A DNA stretch of 64,000 bases, from the NCBI GenBank assembly GCA_944320685.1, contig CALUIK010000001.1, forward strand, positions 186,001 to 250,000. The letters run 5' to 3'. The notes beneath the pieces were generated by a model. The model searched no databases. It saw only the letters and a list, made by a program, of their open reading frames with translations, and was not told the origin of the DNA. This document shows, piece by piece, positions 8,708 through 17,450 of the stretch. The stretch's first letter is position 1. Each line of letters begins with the position of its first letter. The stretch is from an uncultured Alistipes sp. (GTDB lineage: Bacteria > Bacteroidota > Bacteroidia > Bacteroidales > Rikenellaceae). The position numbers were made by a program, and so were the translations under genes.

Positions 8708-9853
8708 ATGGCGATAAACTTCACGCGAGTAACGAAGGACCCGAGACACGAGAAAGATGCCCTCATCTTCTCTACAGAGTTGTTGCAGACGTATACCATT
8801 CTGGCAATAAATACGGGTTCGACCTCCACCAAGATGGCCGTCTACAGCAATCGTACGCCCGTGGTGGAGTTGTGCATCACACACCGTACCGACGAAATCG
8901 AACGTTTCGAGACCCTCACCGATCAGGTCGACTGGCGGAAGGACATCATACTCTCTGCGCTTGCCGACAACGGCATCGACATTCAGACCTTCTCGGTCGT
9001 AATCGGCCGCGGGGGGCTGTTGCGCCCCATCGAGAGCGGCGTCTACGAAGTCAATGATCTGATGATCGACGAACTGCGGCGCTGTACGCCGCAGCACGCC
9101 TCCAACCTGAGCGCCATCATCGCCGCCCAAATCGCCGAGATATGCGGCGTGAAGGCCTACATAGCCGACCCGGTTGTCGTTGACGAACGTATCGAGATAG
9201 CCAAGATGTGCGGCATAAAAGAGATCCGCCGCCGTTCGGTCTTCCACGCCCTGAACCAGAAGGCCACGGCACGAATCTATGCCGAGCGCGCAGGGCGCCC
9301 ATACGAGGAGTTGAACCTCGTGGTGGCACACATGGGCGGCGGCATATCGGTGGCGGCACACCGCAAGGGCCTCGTCATCGACGTGAACAACGCTCTCGAC
9401 GGCGAAGGCCCCGTAGCGCCGGAGCGTGCCGGCACCGTGCCCGCAGGCGACCTCGTCGACCTCTGCTACTCGGGGCGCTATACACACGAGCAGGCCCGGC
9501 ATCTCATCGTGGGGCACGCGGGTCTGGTGGCGCTTGCGGGCACCAACTCCGTCAGCGAACTCGACAAGCGCGCCGCCGCGGGCGACAGCGATGCCGCAAA
9601 GGCTATCGAACTGATGAGTTTCACCATAGTGAAGAACATCGGGCAGATGGCGGCCGTACTGTGCGGCGATGTCGATGCAGTGATACTCACGGGCGGCATA
9701 GCGAACTGCCGCCGTGTCACGGATTACATCACGCGCCACTGCCGCTTCATCGCCCCGATAGAGATATTCCCGGGCGAGAACGAACTGCAGGCGTTGGCGC
9801 ACAATGCGCTGCGGGTGCTGCAGCGCCAGACCGAAGCCAAAATATACGAATGA
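8708..9853 (+). CDS. buk: Butyrate kinase
   Basis: Buk transfers the phosphate of butyryl (or branched acyl) phosphate to ADP. Family strings are ILAINTGSTSTKMAVY near the N-terminus, VIGRGGLLRPI, VVAHMGGGISVAAHR, DGEGPVAPERAGTVP and ILTGGIANC. The frame from ATG 8708 gives 381 residues, about 25 more than typical Buk. The residues before TYTILAINTG have no family counterpart. TTG codons at 8780 or 8783 would give about 356 residues and match the family length, so the true start is uncertain. The gene is 13 nt after ptb, and its stop overlaps the aroQ ATG (ATGA). Confidence 0.92.
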   Translation: MAINFTRVTKDPRHEKDALIFSTELLQTYTILAINTGSTSTKMAVYSNRTPVVELCITHRTDEIERFETLTDQVDWRKDIILSALADNGIDIQTFSVVIGRGGLLRPIESGVYEVNDLMIDELRRCTPQHASNLSAIIAAQIAEICGVKAYIADPVVVDERIEIAKMCGIKEIRRRSVFHALNQKATARIYAERAGRPYEELNLVVAHMGGGISVAAHRKGLVIDVNNALDGEGPVAPERAGTVPAGDLVDLCYSGRYTHEQARHLIVGHAGLVALAGTNSVSELDKRAAAGDSDAAKAIELMSFTIVKNIGQMAAVLCGDVDAVILTGGIANCRRVTDYITRHCRFIAPIEIFPGENELQALAHNALRVLQRQTEAKIYE

Positions 9854-10281
9854 CAATGCAGAAAAAGATACTCATACTCAACGGCCCGAACCTCAACCTG
9901 CAAGGTACGCGCGACGTGGCAACATACGGCACCACCACCTTCGACGAATACATCGCGCAGTTGCGCCGCCGTTTCGAAAGCCGCGCCGAGTTCGACTGCT
10001 ACCAGTCGAATATCGAGGGCGAACTCATCAACGCAATCCACGGCAGCGTCGGCCGCTACGACGGCATTGTCCTTAACGCCGGAGGATATACGCACACCTC
10101 CGTAGCGCTGCGCGACGCCATCTCGGCCGTTGCGACCCCCGTCGTGGAGGTCCACATCTCGTCGATACTCGCACGCGAGGAGTTCCGCCATATCTCGATG
10201 ATAGCACCCGTCGCCAAAGGCTCGATCATGGGATTCGGGCTCGACTCGTACCGGCTGGGCGTAGAGGCTCTGTTGGGATAA
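9850..10281 (+). CDS. aroQ: Type II 3-dehydroquinate dehydratase
   Basis: AroQ dehydrates 3-dehydroquinate to 3-dehydroshikimate in the shikimate pathway. The 143-residue dodecamer-forming type II family is clear from ILILNGPNLNLQGTR, the catalytic tyrosine in ATYGTTTFDE, YQSNIEGELINAIH, LNAGGYTHTSVALRDAI and VEVHISSILAREEFRH. The ATG at 9850 overlaps the buk stop (ATGA); a second in-frame ATG at 9856 (MQKKILIL) is an equally good start. Coupling to buk is positional only, as no metabolic link is obvious. Confidence 0.96.
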   Translation: MTMQKKILILNGPNLNLQGTRDVATYGTTTFDEYIAQLRRRFESRAEFDCYQSNIEGELINAIHGSVGRYDGIVLNAGGYTHTSVALRDAISAVATPVVEVHISSILAREEFRHISMIAPVAKGSIMGFGLDSYRLGVEALLG

Positions 10282-10294
10282 CCCCGAATAGGAC

Positions 10295-11755
10295 ATGGGC
10301 CCCAACCGACAGTTGAGCGAGCGCGTCGCCTCGGGCGTGGCGTGGAGTTTCGCCGAAAAGACAGGCTCCATGCTGCTGCAGATGGTGGTCAGCATCGTCG
10401 TGGCCAACCAGCTCGCACCGATGGATTTCGCCGTGATGGCAGTGCTCACGGTCTTCACCGCACTGGCGCAGGTCGTCGTCGACAGCGGCTTCTCACAGAC
10501 GCTCATACGCAAGGCCTCGCCCACACAGGGCGAATACAAGGCCGTCTTCCGCTTCAACATCCTCACGGCGCTGGGACTTTACGTCCTGCTCACGGCCGCG
10601 GCTCCGACCATGGCCCGCTACTACGGCTGGCCGGAGATTGCGGACGTCGCACCCGTACTCTACCTGCTGCTGCCGTTGAATGCCCTCTGCGTCATACAGA
10701 ACACCATCATGGTACGCGAGTTCCGCTTCGCGCAGCTCTCGACCATAACCTTCCTGTCGTCGCTCATAAGCGGCATCACGGCCATAGCCATGGCCGTGAC
10801 TGGATGCGGTGTATGGAGCCTTGCGGCACAGCGCGTGGTGATGATGGCGGCCAAAGCGGCCATGCTGTGGCTGCGGAGCCCGTGGCGTCCGCGCGGCGTG
10901 CACGCCTCGTCGCTGCGCGAGATGGCGCCATACAGCCTGCGGCTGATGTCCACGGATCTGGTCACGTCGCTATACAACAACGTGGCCCAACTCTTCATCG
11001 GCAAGATATACTCGGGCAACTCACTGGGATACTACAATCAGGCGCAGAAACTCAAGGATATGCCCGTAACGTCGGCCATGCAGTCGATACAGAGCGTCAC
11101 TTTCCCCGCGCTGGCAAAGATCGCCGGCGACAGGGAGAAGTTCGCCGAAGGTTACCGCCGCGTGGCCATGGTGACGGCATTCGTCATATTCCCCGTCATG
11201 GCAGGCCTCATCGCCACGGCCGACGACATATACACCCTGCTGCTCAAACCCGAATGGCGTCCCGCCGTACCCTACTTCCGCATACTGTGCGTGGCAGGGC
11301 TGTTCTATCCCGTTGCCGTCGTGGCATACAACGTCCTCAAGGTGGGAAGCGACGGGACCATAATCCTGCGTCTGGAGATCATAAAGAAGGCGGTTATGAC
11401 CGCCATCCTCGCCGCCACCATACCCGTGAGCGTACGGGCCGTGGCATGGGGCATGGCCGCAGCCGCGGCATGCGACTTTGCCGCCAACGCTCTGGCGGCA
11501 CGCCGCTACACCTCCCTGACGCTGCTGCGGTTGCTGCGGGCCCTGCTCCCTGCCGCCGCAACGACTGCAGTGATGTACGGAGCGGTAATGCTGCTCGGGG
11601 AGTGGACGGCCGGATGGCACGTTGCGGCGCGCCTCGCGGCCAAGATCGCAGCCGGCGTGGCGGTATACGCCGCCGTCGCCGCCGCCGCACGTCTCGAAGC
11701 CATGCGCGAGGTAATGCATATCGCACGCGACCTCGTACGGCAAGGAGGGAGGTGA
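10295..11755 (+). CDS. Lipopolysaccharide/polysaccharide flippase (MOP superfamily)
   Basis: This 486-residue integral membrane protein of the Wzx/PST branch of the MOP exporters probably flips lipid-linked oligosaccharides across the inner membrane. It opens with a polar SERVASGVAWSFAEKTGSML, typical of the family, then shows 12-14 hydrophobic segments spread over the whole length. Strings such as FSQTLIRK, NTIMVREFRF and SGNSLGYYNQAQKLKDMP are common in Bacteroidota oligosaccharide flippases. It starts 13 nt after aroQ and is the last gene before a strong terminator. No glycosyltransferases are adjacent, so its substrate cannot be inferred. Confidence 0.85.
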   Translation: MGPNRQLSERVASGVAWSFAEKTGSMLLQMVVSIVVANQLAPMDFAVMAVLTVFTALAQVVVDSGFSQTLIRKASPTQGEYKAVFRFNILTALGLYVLLTAAAPTMARYYGWPEIADVAPVLYLLLPLNALCVIQNTIMVREFRFAQLSTITFLSSLISGITAIAMAVTGCGVWSLAAQRVVMMAAKAAMLWLRSPWRPRGVHASSLREMAPYSLRLMSTDLVTSLYNNVAQLFIGKIYSGNSLGYYNQAQKLKDMPVTSAMQSIQSVTFPALAKIAGDREKFAEGYRRVAMVTAFVIFPVMAGLIATADDIYTLLLKPEWRPAVPYFRILCVAGLFYPVAVVAYNVLKVGSDGTIILRLEIIKKAVMTAILAATIPVSVRAVAWGMAAAAACDFAANALAARRYTSLTLLRLLRALLPAAATTAVMYGAVMLLGEWTAGWHVAARLAAKIAAGVAVYAAVAAAARLEAMREVMHIARDLVRQGGR

Positions 11756-11794
11756 TCCGCGCCGGACGCCTGTCCTCCCGCACGCCGCAGACGC

Positions 11795-11822
11795 AAAGGA
11801 GAGGGACGAAGCCCTCTCCTTT
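11795..11822. terminator. Bidirectional terminator between flippase and thiL
   Basis: AAAGGAGAGGG (11795-11805) pairs perfectly with CCCTCTCCTTT (11812-11822) around a 6-nt loop. A-tract and T-tract ends on the two arms let it work for the rightward flippase unit and for the leftward thiL unit, which converge here. Confidence 0.8.
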
Positions 11823-11839
11823 ATCATCGACACCGCACT

Positions 11840-12778
11840 TTAGAAGTGCATGAACCCGTGCCAATCGGGATGTATCTCCGCACCGCGTTCAATCCACCTT
11901 ATACGGGGATTCCCGGCGATGATACGTCCCACGCGGTACAGTTCCCGCCCGAACCGCGCCCTAAAATCACGCGACAAGGCCACCGCCGCCTCCGGCGCGG
12001 CCGTAAGCAGCAGTTTGTAATCCTCGCCCCCGCACACGGCGGCCCGCACGTCGCCTCCGACAGCGGGGATGGTCCCGACGTCGATCTCCGCACCGCACGA
12101 CGAGGCACGCAACATATGCAGCAGGTCGGAGGCCAAGCCGTCCGACAGATCCATCATGGCATGCACCTCGCCGCGGCCGCCGAACCACACGCCCTCCGCC
12201 GTCTGCGCCTCGGGATTACGGTGCACGGCGGCATACGGCGTATCGGTACGCCCCGCAAGAATATCCGCAAGGCCCAAGGCGGAGGCGCCCAATTCCCCCG
12301 CAACGAATATCATGTCCCCCGTGTGCGCCGCCGAACGGCGCTTCACGTGCCCGGCGGCACCGCGGCCTATGGCCACGACATTTATGGCTATACCATGTTC
12401 CGACGATGTGGTATCGCCTCCGACAAGAGCCACGCCCTCGCGGTGCGACAACTCCGAATAGCCCTCGATGAAACCGCGTGCCCATCCATCCTCCGCACCG
12501 CGCGGCAGCGCCACAGACAGGAGCGTCGCCACGGGCTGCAAGCCCATGGCCGCCACGTCGCTCAGGTTCACCGCGAGGGCCTTGCGGCCCAACTGCTGCG
12601 GCGCAGTCGCGTCTCGGAGGAAGTGCACCCCCTCGACCAGCATGTCGGTAGTGAGGGCTATGACCTCACCCCCGCCGACGGGCAGCACGGTGCAGTCGTC
12701 GCCTATGGCCTCCCAGCCGTGACGGTCGGCATCGGCAAAGAGGCGCGCCGCAAACTCTATGAGCCCGAACTCTGTCAT
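11840..12778 (-). CDS. thiL: Thiamine-monophosphate kinase
   Basis: ThiL phosphorylates thiamine monophosphate to thiamine diphosphate with ATP. The family (PurM/SelD fold) is recognised from EFGLIEFAARLF, IGDDCTVLP, TTDMLVEGVHFLRD, KALAVNLSDVAAMG, LVGGDTTSS and MMDLSDGLASDLLHML, which provide the Mg2+ and nucleotide ligands. The ATG at 12778 gives 312 residues. A GTG at 12793 overlapping the argH stop would add MTGAA and is possible. It is the last gene of the leftward arg unit, and its product supplies the cofactor for enzymes such as the transketolase encoded at 27-29 kb. Confidence 0.94.
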   Translation of the reverse strand: MTEFGLIEFAARLFADADRHGWEAIGDDCTVLPVGGGEVIALTTDMLVEGVHFLRDATAPQQLGRKALAVNLSDVAAMGLQPVATLLSVALPRGAEDGWARGFIEGYSELSHREGVALVGGDTTSSEHGIAINVVAIGRGAAGHVKRRSAAHTGDMIFVAGELGASALGLADILAGRTDTPYAAVHRNPEAQTAEGVWFGGRGEVHAMMDLSDGLASDLLHMLRASSCGAEIDVGTIPAVGGDVRAAVCGGEDYKLLLTAAPEAAVALSRDFRARFGRELYRVGRIIAGNPRIRWIERGAEIHPDWHGFMHF

Positions 12779-12789
12779 CGCCGCACCCG

Positions 12790-14121
12790 TCACTCCTCCA
12801 TAAGGCGCCGCTCGGCCTCATCGGCCGGCGCCGTATCGAACATATTGCGGGCAAACTTGCGCCTGATGGCATCGAGGCAAAGATTGCCGATACTCCCCTC
12901 ATGCGTATGGTGCAGCTCGCGGCCGTCGTGCTCGTATGTTCCCTGCTGCACGCGCATGCCCACTTCGCGGTAGGCGTCGCGGAAAGGTACGCCCCGCGCC
13001 ACGGCGTCGTTCACATCCTCCACCGTGAAGAGGTACTTGTACTTCCCGTCACTCAATATGTCGCGGTTTATCTGCATCTGCTCGATACCCATGCGCGCCA
13101 TCTTCAGGCAGTCGGCAATCTCGCCGAATGCTGGAACATATATCTCCTTCGTAAGTTGCATGTCGCGGAAATATCCCGACGGCAGGTTGGTCGATATGAG
13201 CGTCACCTCCAACGGCTGCGCCTGCATGCGGTTGCAGCGGGCGCGGATCAGTTCGAAGATGTCGGGGTTCTTCTTATGAGGCATGATGCTCGAACCCGTA
13301 GTGAAGGCGTCGGGCAGGCGCACGAAACCGAAATTGGCGCACGAATATAGGCACACGTCCTGCGCCAGCCGCCCGACAGTCGCCGCGACGGCCGCGATGG
13401 CCGCAAGGACCGTACGCTCGGTCTTGCCGCGCTGCATCTGCGCATATATCGAGTTGTAGGCCAAATCGTCGAAACCCAGCAGGCGCGTCGTCATCGTACG
13501 GTCCAGCGGCACCGACGACCCGTATCCCGCACCCGAACCCAGAGGATTGGTATTCACGAGCGCATAGGCCGCCTTGAGCTGCAGCATGTCGTCCGCCAGA
13601 GCCTCGGCATAGGCGCTGAGCCACAGGCCGAACGACGATGGCATGGCTATCTGCATATGCGTATACCCGGGCATCAGCACATCCCCATACTCCTCCGCCT
13701 TGGCGACCAGTGTCCTGAACAACGCCTCCACGTCACGCTGCAGTGCCGCCAGCGCCGCCCGCGAAAAGAGCTTGATGTCGACCATCACCTGATCGTTGCG
13801 CGAGCGTCCCGTGTGGATCCTCTTGCCCGCATCTCCGCACATCTCCGTAAGCATGAACTCCACTTGCGAATGGACATCCTCGACACCCTCCTCGATGCGG
13901 AACTCGCCGCGGCGGACCTTGCCGTAGATCTCCCGCAGGCCTTTTTCCAGCGCTGCACGGTCGTCGTCAGAGATGAGCCCTATCGAATGGAGCATCTTCA
14001 TATGGGCCATGTTGCCCAGCACGTCTGCCTCGGCCAGATATATGTCCAGCTCGCGGTCACGCCCTACGGTGAACCGCTCGACGAAAGAGTCGATGTCGTA
14101 TCCCTTATCCCAAAGTTTCAT
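12790..14121 (-). CDS. argH: Argininosuccinate lyase
   Basis: ArgH cleaves argininosuccinate to arginine and fumarate, the last step of arginine synthesis. The 443-residue protein shows the fumarase-superfamily signature GSSIMPHKKNPD, plus EDVHSQVEFMLTE, HTGRSRNDQV, MPGYTHMQIAMP and PLGSGAGYG. It lies about 150 nt downstream of argE, with a hairpin in between, and it abuts thiL. The start MKLWDKGYDIDSFVERFTVG is the typical one for the family. Confidence 0.97.
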   Translation of the reverse strand: MKLWDKGYDIDSFVERFTVGRDRELDIYLAEADVLGNMAHMKMLHSIGLISDDDRAALEKGLREIYGKVRRGEFRIEEGVEDVHSQVEFMLTEMCGDAGKRIHTGRSRNDQVMVDIKLFSRAALAALQRDVEALFRTLVAKAEEYGDVLMPGYTHMQIAMPSSFGLWLSAYAEALADDMLQLKAAYALVNTNPLGSGAGYGSSVPLDRTMTTRLLGFDDLAYNSIYAQMQRGKTERTVLAAIAAVAATVGRLAQDVCLYSCANFGFVRLPDAFTTGSSIMPHKKNPDIFELIRARCNRMQAQPLEVTLISTNLPSGYFRDMQLTKEIYVPAFGEIADCLKMARMGIEQMQINRDILSDGKYKYLFTVEDVNDAVARGVPFRDAYREVGMRVQQGTYEHDGRELHHTHEGSIGNLCLDAIRRKFARNMFDTAPADEAERRLMEE

Positions 14122-14228
14122 AGCTCTATATCGTTTCGTTAATACTTCCGTCCCTTGGCGGCACGGCCCGCCGGCCGTTACTCACCCGCAGCGCCGCACA
14201 TCAGGCCCTCGCAGCGGCCCGCCACAAC

Positions 14229-14255
14229 AACGCCGCAGGTCGGGCCTGCGGCGTT
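14229..14255 (-). terminator. Hairpin between argE and argH (terminator or attenuator)
   Basis: AACGCCGCAGG (14229-14239) and CCTGCGGCGTT (14245-14255) form a perfect 11-bp stem with a 5-nt loop just after the argE stop. On the minus strand it is followed by TTGTTGTGG rather than a proper T-run, so it may only lessen read-through into argH or stabilise the upstream message. Confidence 0.45.
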
Positions 14256-14268
14256 AAAATTAATCAAA

Positions 14269-15333
14269 TTATTCCGACAGCACAAGTCCGTCCATCATCG
14301 TGACATATACTCCGACCGCCTCGTCTATCTCTGCGAGGCATATGTATTCGTCGGCCGTATGCGAGCGGGCGCTGTCGCCGGGCCCCAGCTTCACCGTCGC
14401 AAAGGGCATCACAGCCTGATTTGACAGCGTGGGCGACCCGAACGGCTTGCGTCCCAGCGCCGCAAGCCGCCGCACCGCAGGGTGCGACACGTCGATCGAC
14501 GACGAAGAGAGGTGCGTCGAGCGCGGCACCACGTCGCATGAGACACTGCGGCGTATCTCCTCCAGCAGCTCCTCGTTTCGGTAACACTCGTTCGGCCGCA
14601 CATCGACCATGAAACTGCACTCGGCCGGCACCACATTGTGCTGCGTACCCGCCTGCACACCCGTCACCGTCATCTTCACCGCCCCGAGCAGAGGCGATAT
14701 CCGTTCGAAACGGTGCGTACGGAACCACTCCATGTCGGGCAGGGCCTTGTATATCGCATTGTCGCCCTCGTCGCGCGCCGCATGCCCCGCGCGGCCATGC
14801 GACGTGCAGTCCAGAACCATAAGACCCTTCTCCGCCACGGCGGGATTCATCCCCGTAGGTTCGCCCACGACACCGAAGTCGATACGCCCCAACTCCCCTA
14901 TTACGGCCCGCACTCCTCCGGCGCCCGTAATCTCCTCCTCGGCTGAGGCCAGATATATCAGGTTATACGGCTGCGGCCGCTGCGCCAAAGCATCGAACGC
15001 TGCCAGCAGCGACACCACGCTGCCGCCCGTATCGTTACTCCCCAGACCGTAGAGGCGGCCATCCACGATGCATGCATCGTAGGGATCACGTCTCCATGCC
15101 GAAGACGGACGTACCGTGTCTATATGCGCATCGAACAACACCGTCGGCTTCGTCCCGTCGTGCGGCGCCGCCTCGGCCCACACGTTGTTTCCCTTGCGCT
15201 TCGGCGCATACCCCAGACGTGCGAGTTCCGCCTCCATTATGTCGGCGGCGGCCGCCTCCCCGCGGCTCGGCGAGGGGGTCGCTATAAGGCGCCGCAAAAG
15301 CGCCACCGCAGAGTCGAAATCCATACGCGCCAT
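14269..15333 (-). CDS. argE: M20 family N-acyl-ornithine/citrulline deacylase (ArgE-like)
   Basis: This 354-residue dizinc M20 deacylase sits inside the arg operon, so it most likely removes the N-acyl group from an arginine pathway intermediate. Metal ligands are visible in VLFDAHIDTVRP, the bridging Asp of GSNDTGG, the catalytic and metal Glu pair of SAEEEITGAGG, VGEPTGMN and the C-terminal His in RSHTADEYI. In Bacteroidota that use a carbamoyltransferase acting on acylated ornithine, the deacylase acts on acyl-citrulline instead of acyl-ornithine. Which applies here is not determined, because the carbamoyltransferase gene is absent. The stop of argB lies 11 nt upstream. Confidence 0.9.
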   Translation of the reverse strand: MARMDFDSAVALLRRLIATPSPSRGEAAAADIMEAELARLGYAPKRKGNNVWAEAAPHDGTKPTVLFDAHIDTVRPSSAWRRDPYDACIVDGRLYGLGSNDTGGSVVSLLAAFDALAQRPQPYNLIYLASAEEEITGAGGVRAVIGELGRIDFGVVGEPTGMNPAVAEKGLMVLDCTSHGRAGHAARDEGDNAIYKALPDMEWFRTHRFERISPLLGAVKMTVTGVQAGTQHNVVPAECSFMVDVRPNECYRNEELLEEIRRSVSCDVVPRSTHLSSSSIDVSHPAVRRLAALGRKPFGSPTLSNQAVMPFATVKLGPGDSARSHTADEYICLAEIDEAVGVYVTMMDGLVLSE

Positions 15334-15343
15334 ATCAAGCCGC

Positions 15344-16108
15344 TTATGCCGTTACCACGGTTCCGCCCGCAAGGTCGTGCGGCGAGGTTATGCGCACCGT
15401 ACGCACCCCCGCCGAAATGGTCCTGTAGGCATTGTCTATCTTCGGTATCATGCCCGAATGTATCTTTCCCTCGGCACGCAGCGCGGCATAGGTACCGGGT
15501 GTGATACGCGCTATGAGCGACGCCTCGTCGTCGACATCGAGCAGTACGCCCGCCTTGTCGAGCGTGAAGACCAGTTCCACGTCATACCGCGCCGCCAAAG
15601 CCGAAGCCACGGCCGAAGCCACACTGTCGGCGTTGGTATTGAGCAGTTCGCCCGCCGCCGAACAGGTTATGGGCGAAATGACGGGCGTAACGCCCGCGTC
15701 GAGCAGCATGCCCAGCACATCGGCCCGCACGCTGTCCACATCCCCTACATATCCCCAATCTATCTCGCCCGCGGCACGGCGGTGCGACACTACCACACCC
15801 ATGTCGCAGCCCGAGAGGCCGCAGGCATCGACGCCGCGTGCCTGCAACGCCGCCACGACGCGTTTGTTCGCCAGACCGGCGTACGCCATGACCGCTATGT
15901 CGAGAGTCGCGGCATCAGTTATGCGGCGCCCTTCATGCATCTTCACCTCCACGCCCAGCTTCTCGGCCAAGCGCGAACCCATGACGCCGCCGCCATGCAC
16001 CAGCACGAACGCCTCGCCGAGCGACACCAGTCCGTCGCACAGCGAAGCGAGCACCTCCCCGTTCTCGATCAGCCTGCCGCCGATCTTTATCACCTTTATA
16101 CTCTTCAT
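15344..16108 (-). CDS. argB: N-acylglutamate kinase
   Basis: ArgB phosphorylates N-acetylglutamate (N-succinylglutamate in some Bacteroidota) in the second step of arginine synthesis. It is an amino-acid-kinase-fold protein of 254 residues, with IKVIKIGGRLIEN at the N-terminus, FVLVHGGGVMGSRL, RRITDAATLDI, LLNTNADSVASAVA and KIHSGMIPKIDNA, which form the nucleotide and substrate sites. Its length matches the arginine-insensitive E. coli type (258 residues) and there is no N-terminal regulatory helix. It lies in the leftward arg unit between argD and argE. Confidence 0.95.
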   Translation of the reverse strand: MKSIKVIKIGGRLIENGEVLASLCDGLVSLGEAFVLVHGGGVMGSRLAEKLGVEVKMHEGRRITDAATLDIAVMAYAGLANKRVVAALQARGVDACGLSGCDMGVVVSHRRAAGEIDWGYVGDVDSVRADVLGMLLDAGVTPVISPITCSAAGELLNTNADSVASAVASALAARYDVELVFTLDKAGVLLDVDDEASLIARITPGTYAALRAEGKIHSGMIPKIDNAYRTISAGVRTVRITSPHDLAGGTVVTA

Positions 16109-16220
16109 CCGAATAATTGTTTAACGGCGGAATATGGCAGTGCCCCCACGGCATCCTGCGGGCCACCTCCCCGACACGCCGCCATCCGACGCACGGCATC
16201 CCCGCCAACCGCTCTTCGCC

Positions 16221-17357
16221 CTACATACCCATCTCCGCAGCCGTAGCACGGAACGCCTCGGCGAAACGCTCCACCTCGCGCTCTCCTATCATAAGCGGCG
16301 GCAGCAGCCGCAACGTATTCTTGCCGGCGTATCCCGTCATGATATGATGATGCGACATGAGCACCTTACGGAAATCGGCCTGCGGAACAGGCAGATCAAC
16401 CCCGATCATAAGGCCGCGGCCGCGGATGTCCAGCACACCGCCGACACCCTTTATGGCCTCGACTATCTTGCCGCCCATCACGAGGGCATTCTCGACCAGA
16501 TTTTCGTCCCTGACCACATCGGCCACGGCAATAGCCGCGGCACAGGCCAGATGACTGCCGCCGAAAGTGGTGCCGAGCATCCCCGTACGTGCAGGCACCG
16601 CGGGCGAGATCATGATAGCACCGATCGGGAAGCCGTTGCCTATGCCCTTGGCCAGCGATATGATGTCGGGGCGCACGCCGGCCCACTGGTGGGCGAAGAA
16701 ACGGCCGCTGCGACCGTACCCCGACTGTATCTCGTCGAGAACCATCATCGTACCCGTCGCGTCGCACTCCTCCCGCACTGCGCGCAGGAAGTCGTCCGAC
16801 GCGGCATGGATACCGCCCACACCTTGGATACCCTCGACGATAACCGCCGCATAGGCCCTGCTGCGCAACTCGGTGCGCATGGCCTCGATGTCGTTCAGAG
16901 GCGTAAATGTCACCTTATCCGTACGGTTCACGGGGGCCTGTATCGCAGGGTTGTCCGTCACGGCCACAGCCATGCTCGTACGGCCGTGGAATGCGCCGCA
17001 CATGGCCAGCACTCGCTCGCGTCCCGTCGTGAACGACGCCAGCTTCAAGGCGTTCTCGTTGGCCTCGGCACCGCTGTTGCAAAGGAAGAGCGAGTAGTCG
17101 TCATAACCCGAGAGTTCGCCCAGCTTATGCGCCAGTTCGCGCTGCAGCGTGTTGATGACGGCATTCGAGTAGAAGCCGATCTTCGACAGTTGCGATGAGA
17201 TCATCTCGACATAGTGCGGATGCGTATGCCCGATCAAGATGACGGCATGGCCGCCGTAGAAATCGAGGTACTCCACACCGTTGCGGTCCCACAGATATGC
17301 TCCTTGGGCCTTTACCGGCTCCATGTCGAGCAGCGAATATACATTGAACAGTTCCAT
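16221..17357 (-). CDS. argD: N-acylornithine aminotransferase
   Basis: ArgD is a class III PLP aminotransferase that converts N-acylglutamate semialdehyde to N-acylornithine using glutamate. The 378-residue product from ATG 17357 (MELFNVYSLLDMEPV) has YLDFYGGHAVILIGHTHP, LFLCNSGAEANENALKLA, AFHGRTSMAVAVT, MMVLDEIQSGYGRSG with the PLP-contacting Asp, and the catalytic lysine in IISLAKGIGNGFPIGA. Upstream in-frame starts as far as 17432 give an N-terminus with no family match. The gene is separated by 93 bp from argC and by 112 bp from argB, with no obvious promoter in either gap. Confidence 0.95.
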   Translation of the reverse strand: MELFNVYSLLDMEPVKAQGAYLWDRNGVEYLDFYGGHAVILIGHTHPHYVEMISSQLSKIGFYSNAVINTLQRELAHKLGELSGYDDYSLFLCNSGAEANENALKLASFTTGRERVLAMCGAFHGRTSMAVAVTDNPAIQAPVNRTDKVTFTPLNDIEAMRTELRSRAYAAVIVEGIQGVGGIHAASDDFLRAVREECDATGTMMVLDEIQSGYGRSGRFFAHQWAGVRPDIISLAKGIGNGFPIGAIMISPAVPARTGMLGTTFGGSHLACAAAIAVADVVRDENLVENALVMGGKIVEAIKGVGGVLDIRGRGLMIGVDLPVPQADFRKVLMSHHHIMTGYAGKNTLRLLPPLMIGEREVERFAEAFRATAAEMGM

Positions 17358-17450
17358 AGTTTTCACGTATTTGTTTGATCGGGAAATAGATATATATTGC
17401 ATCCCCGCGCCCCTCATACATAGCGGCCGCACCCCACGCTCCGCCTCCCG

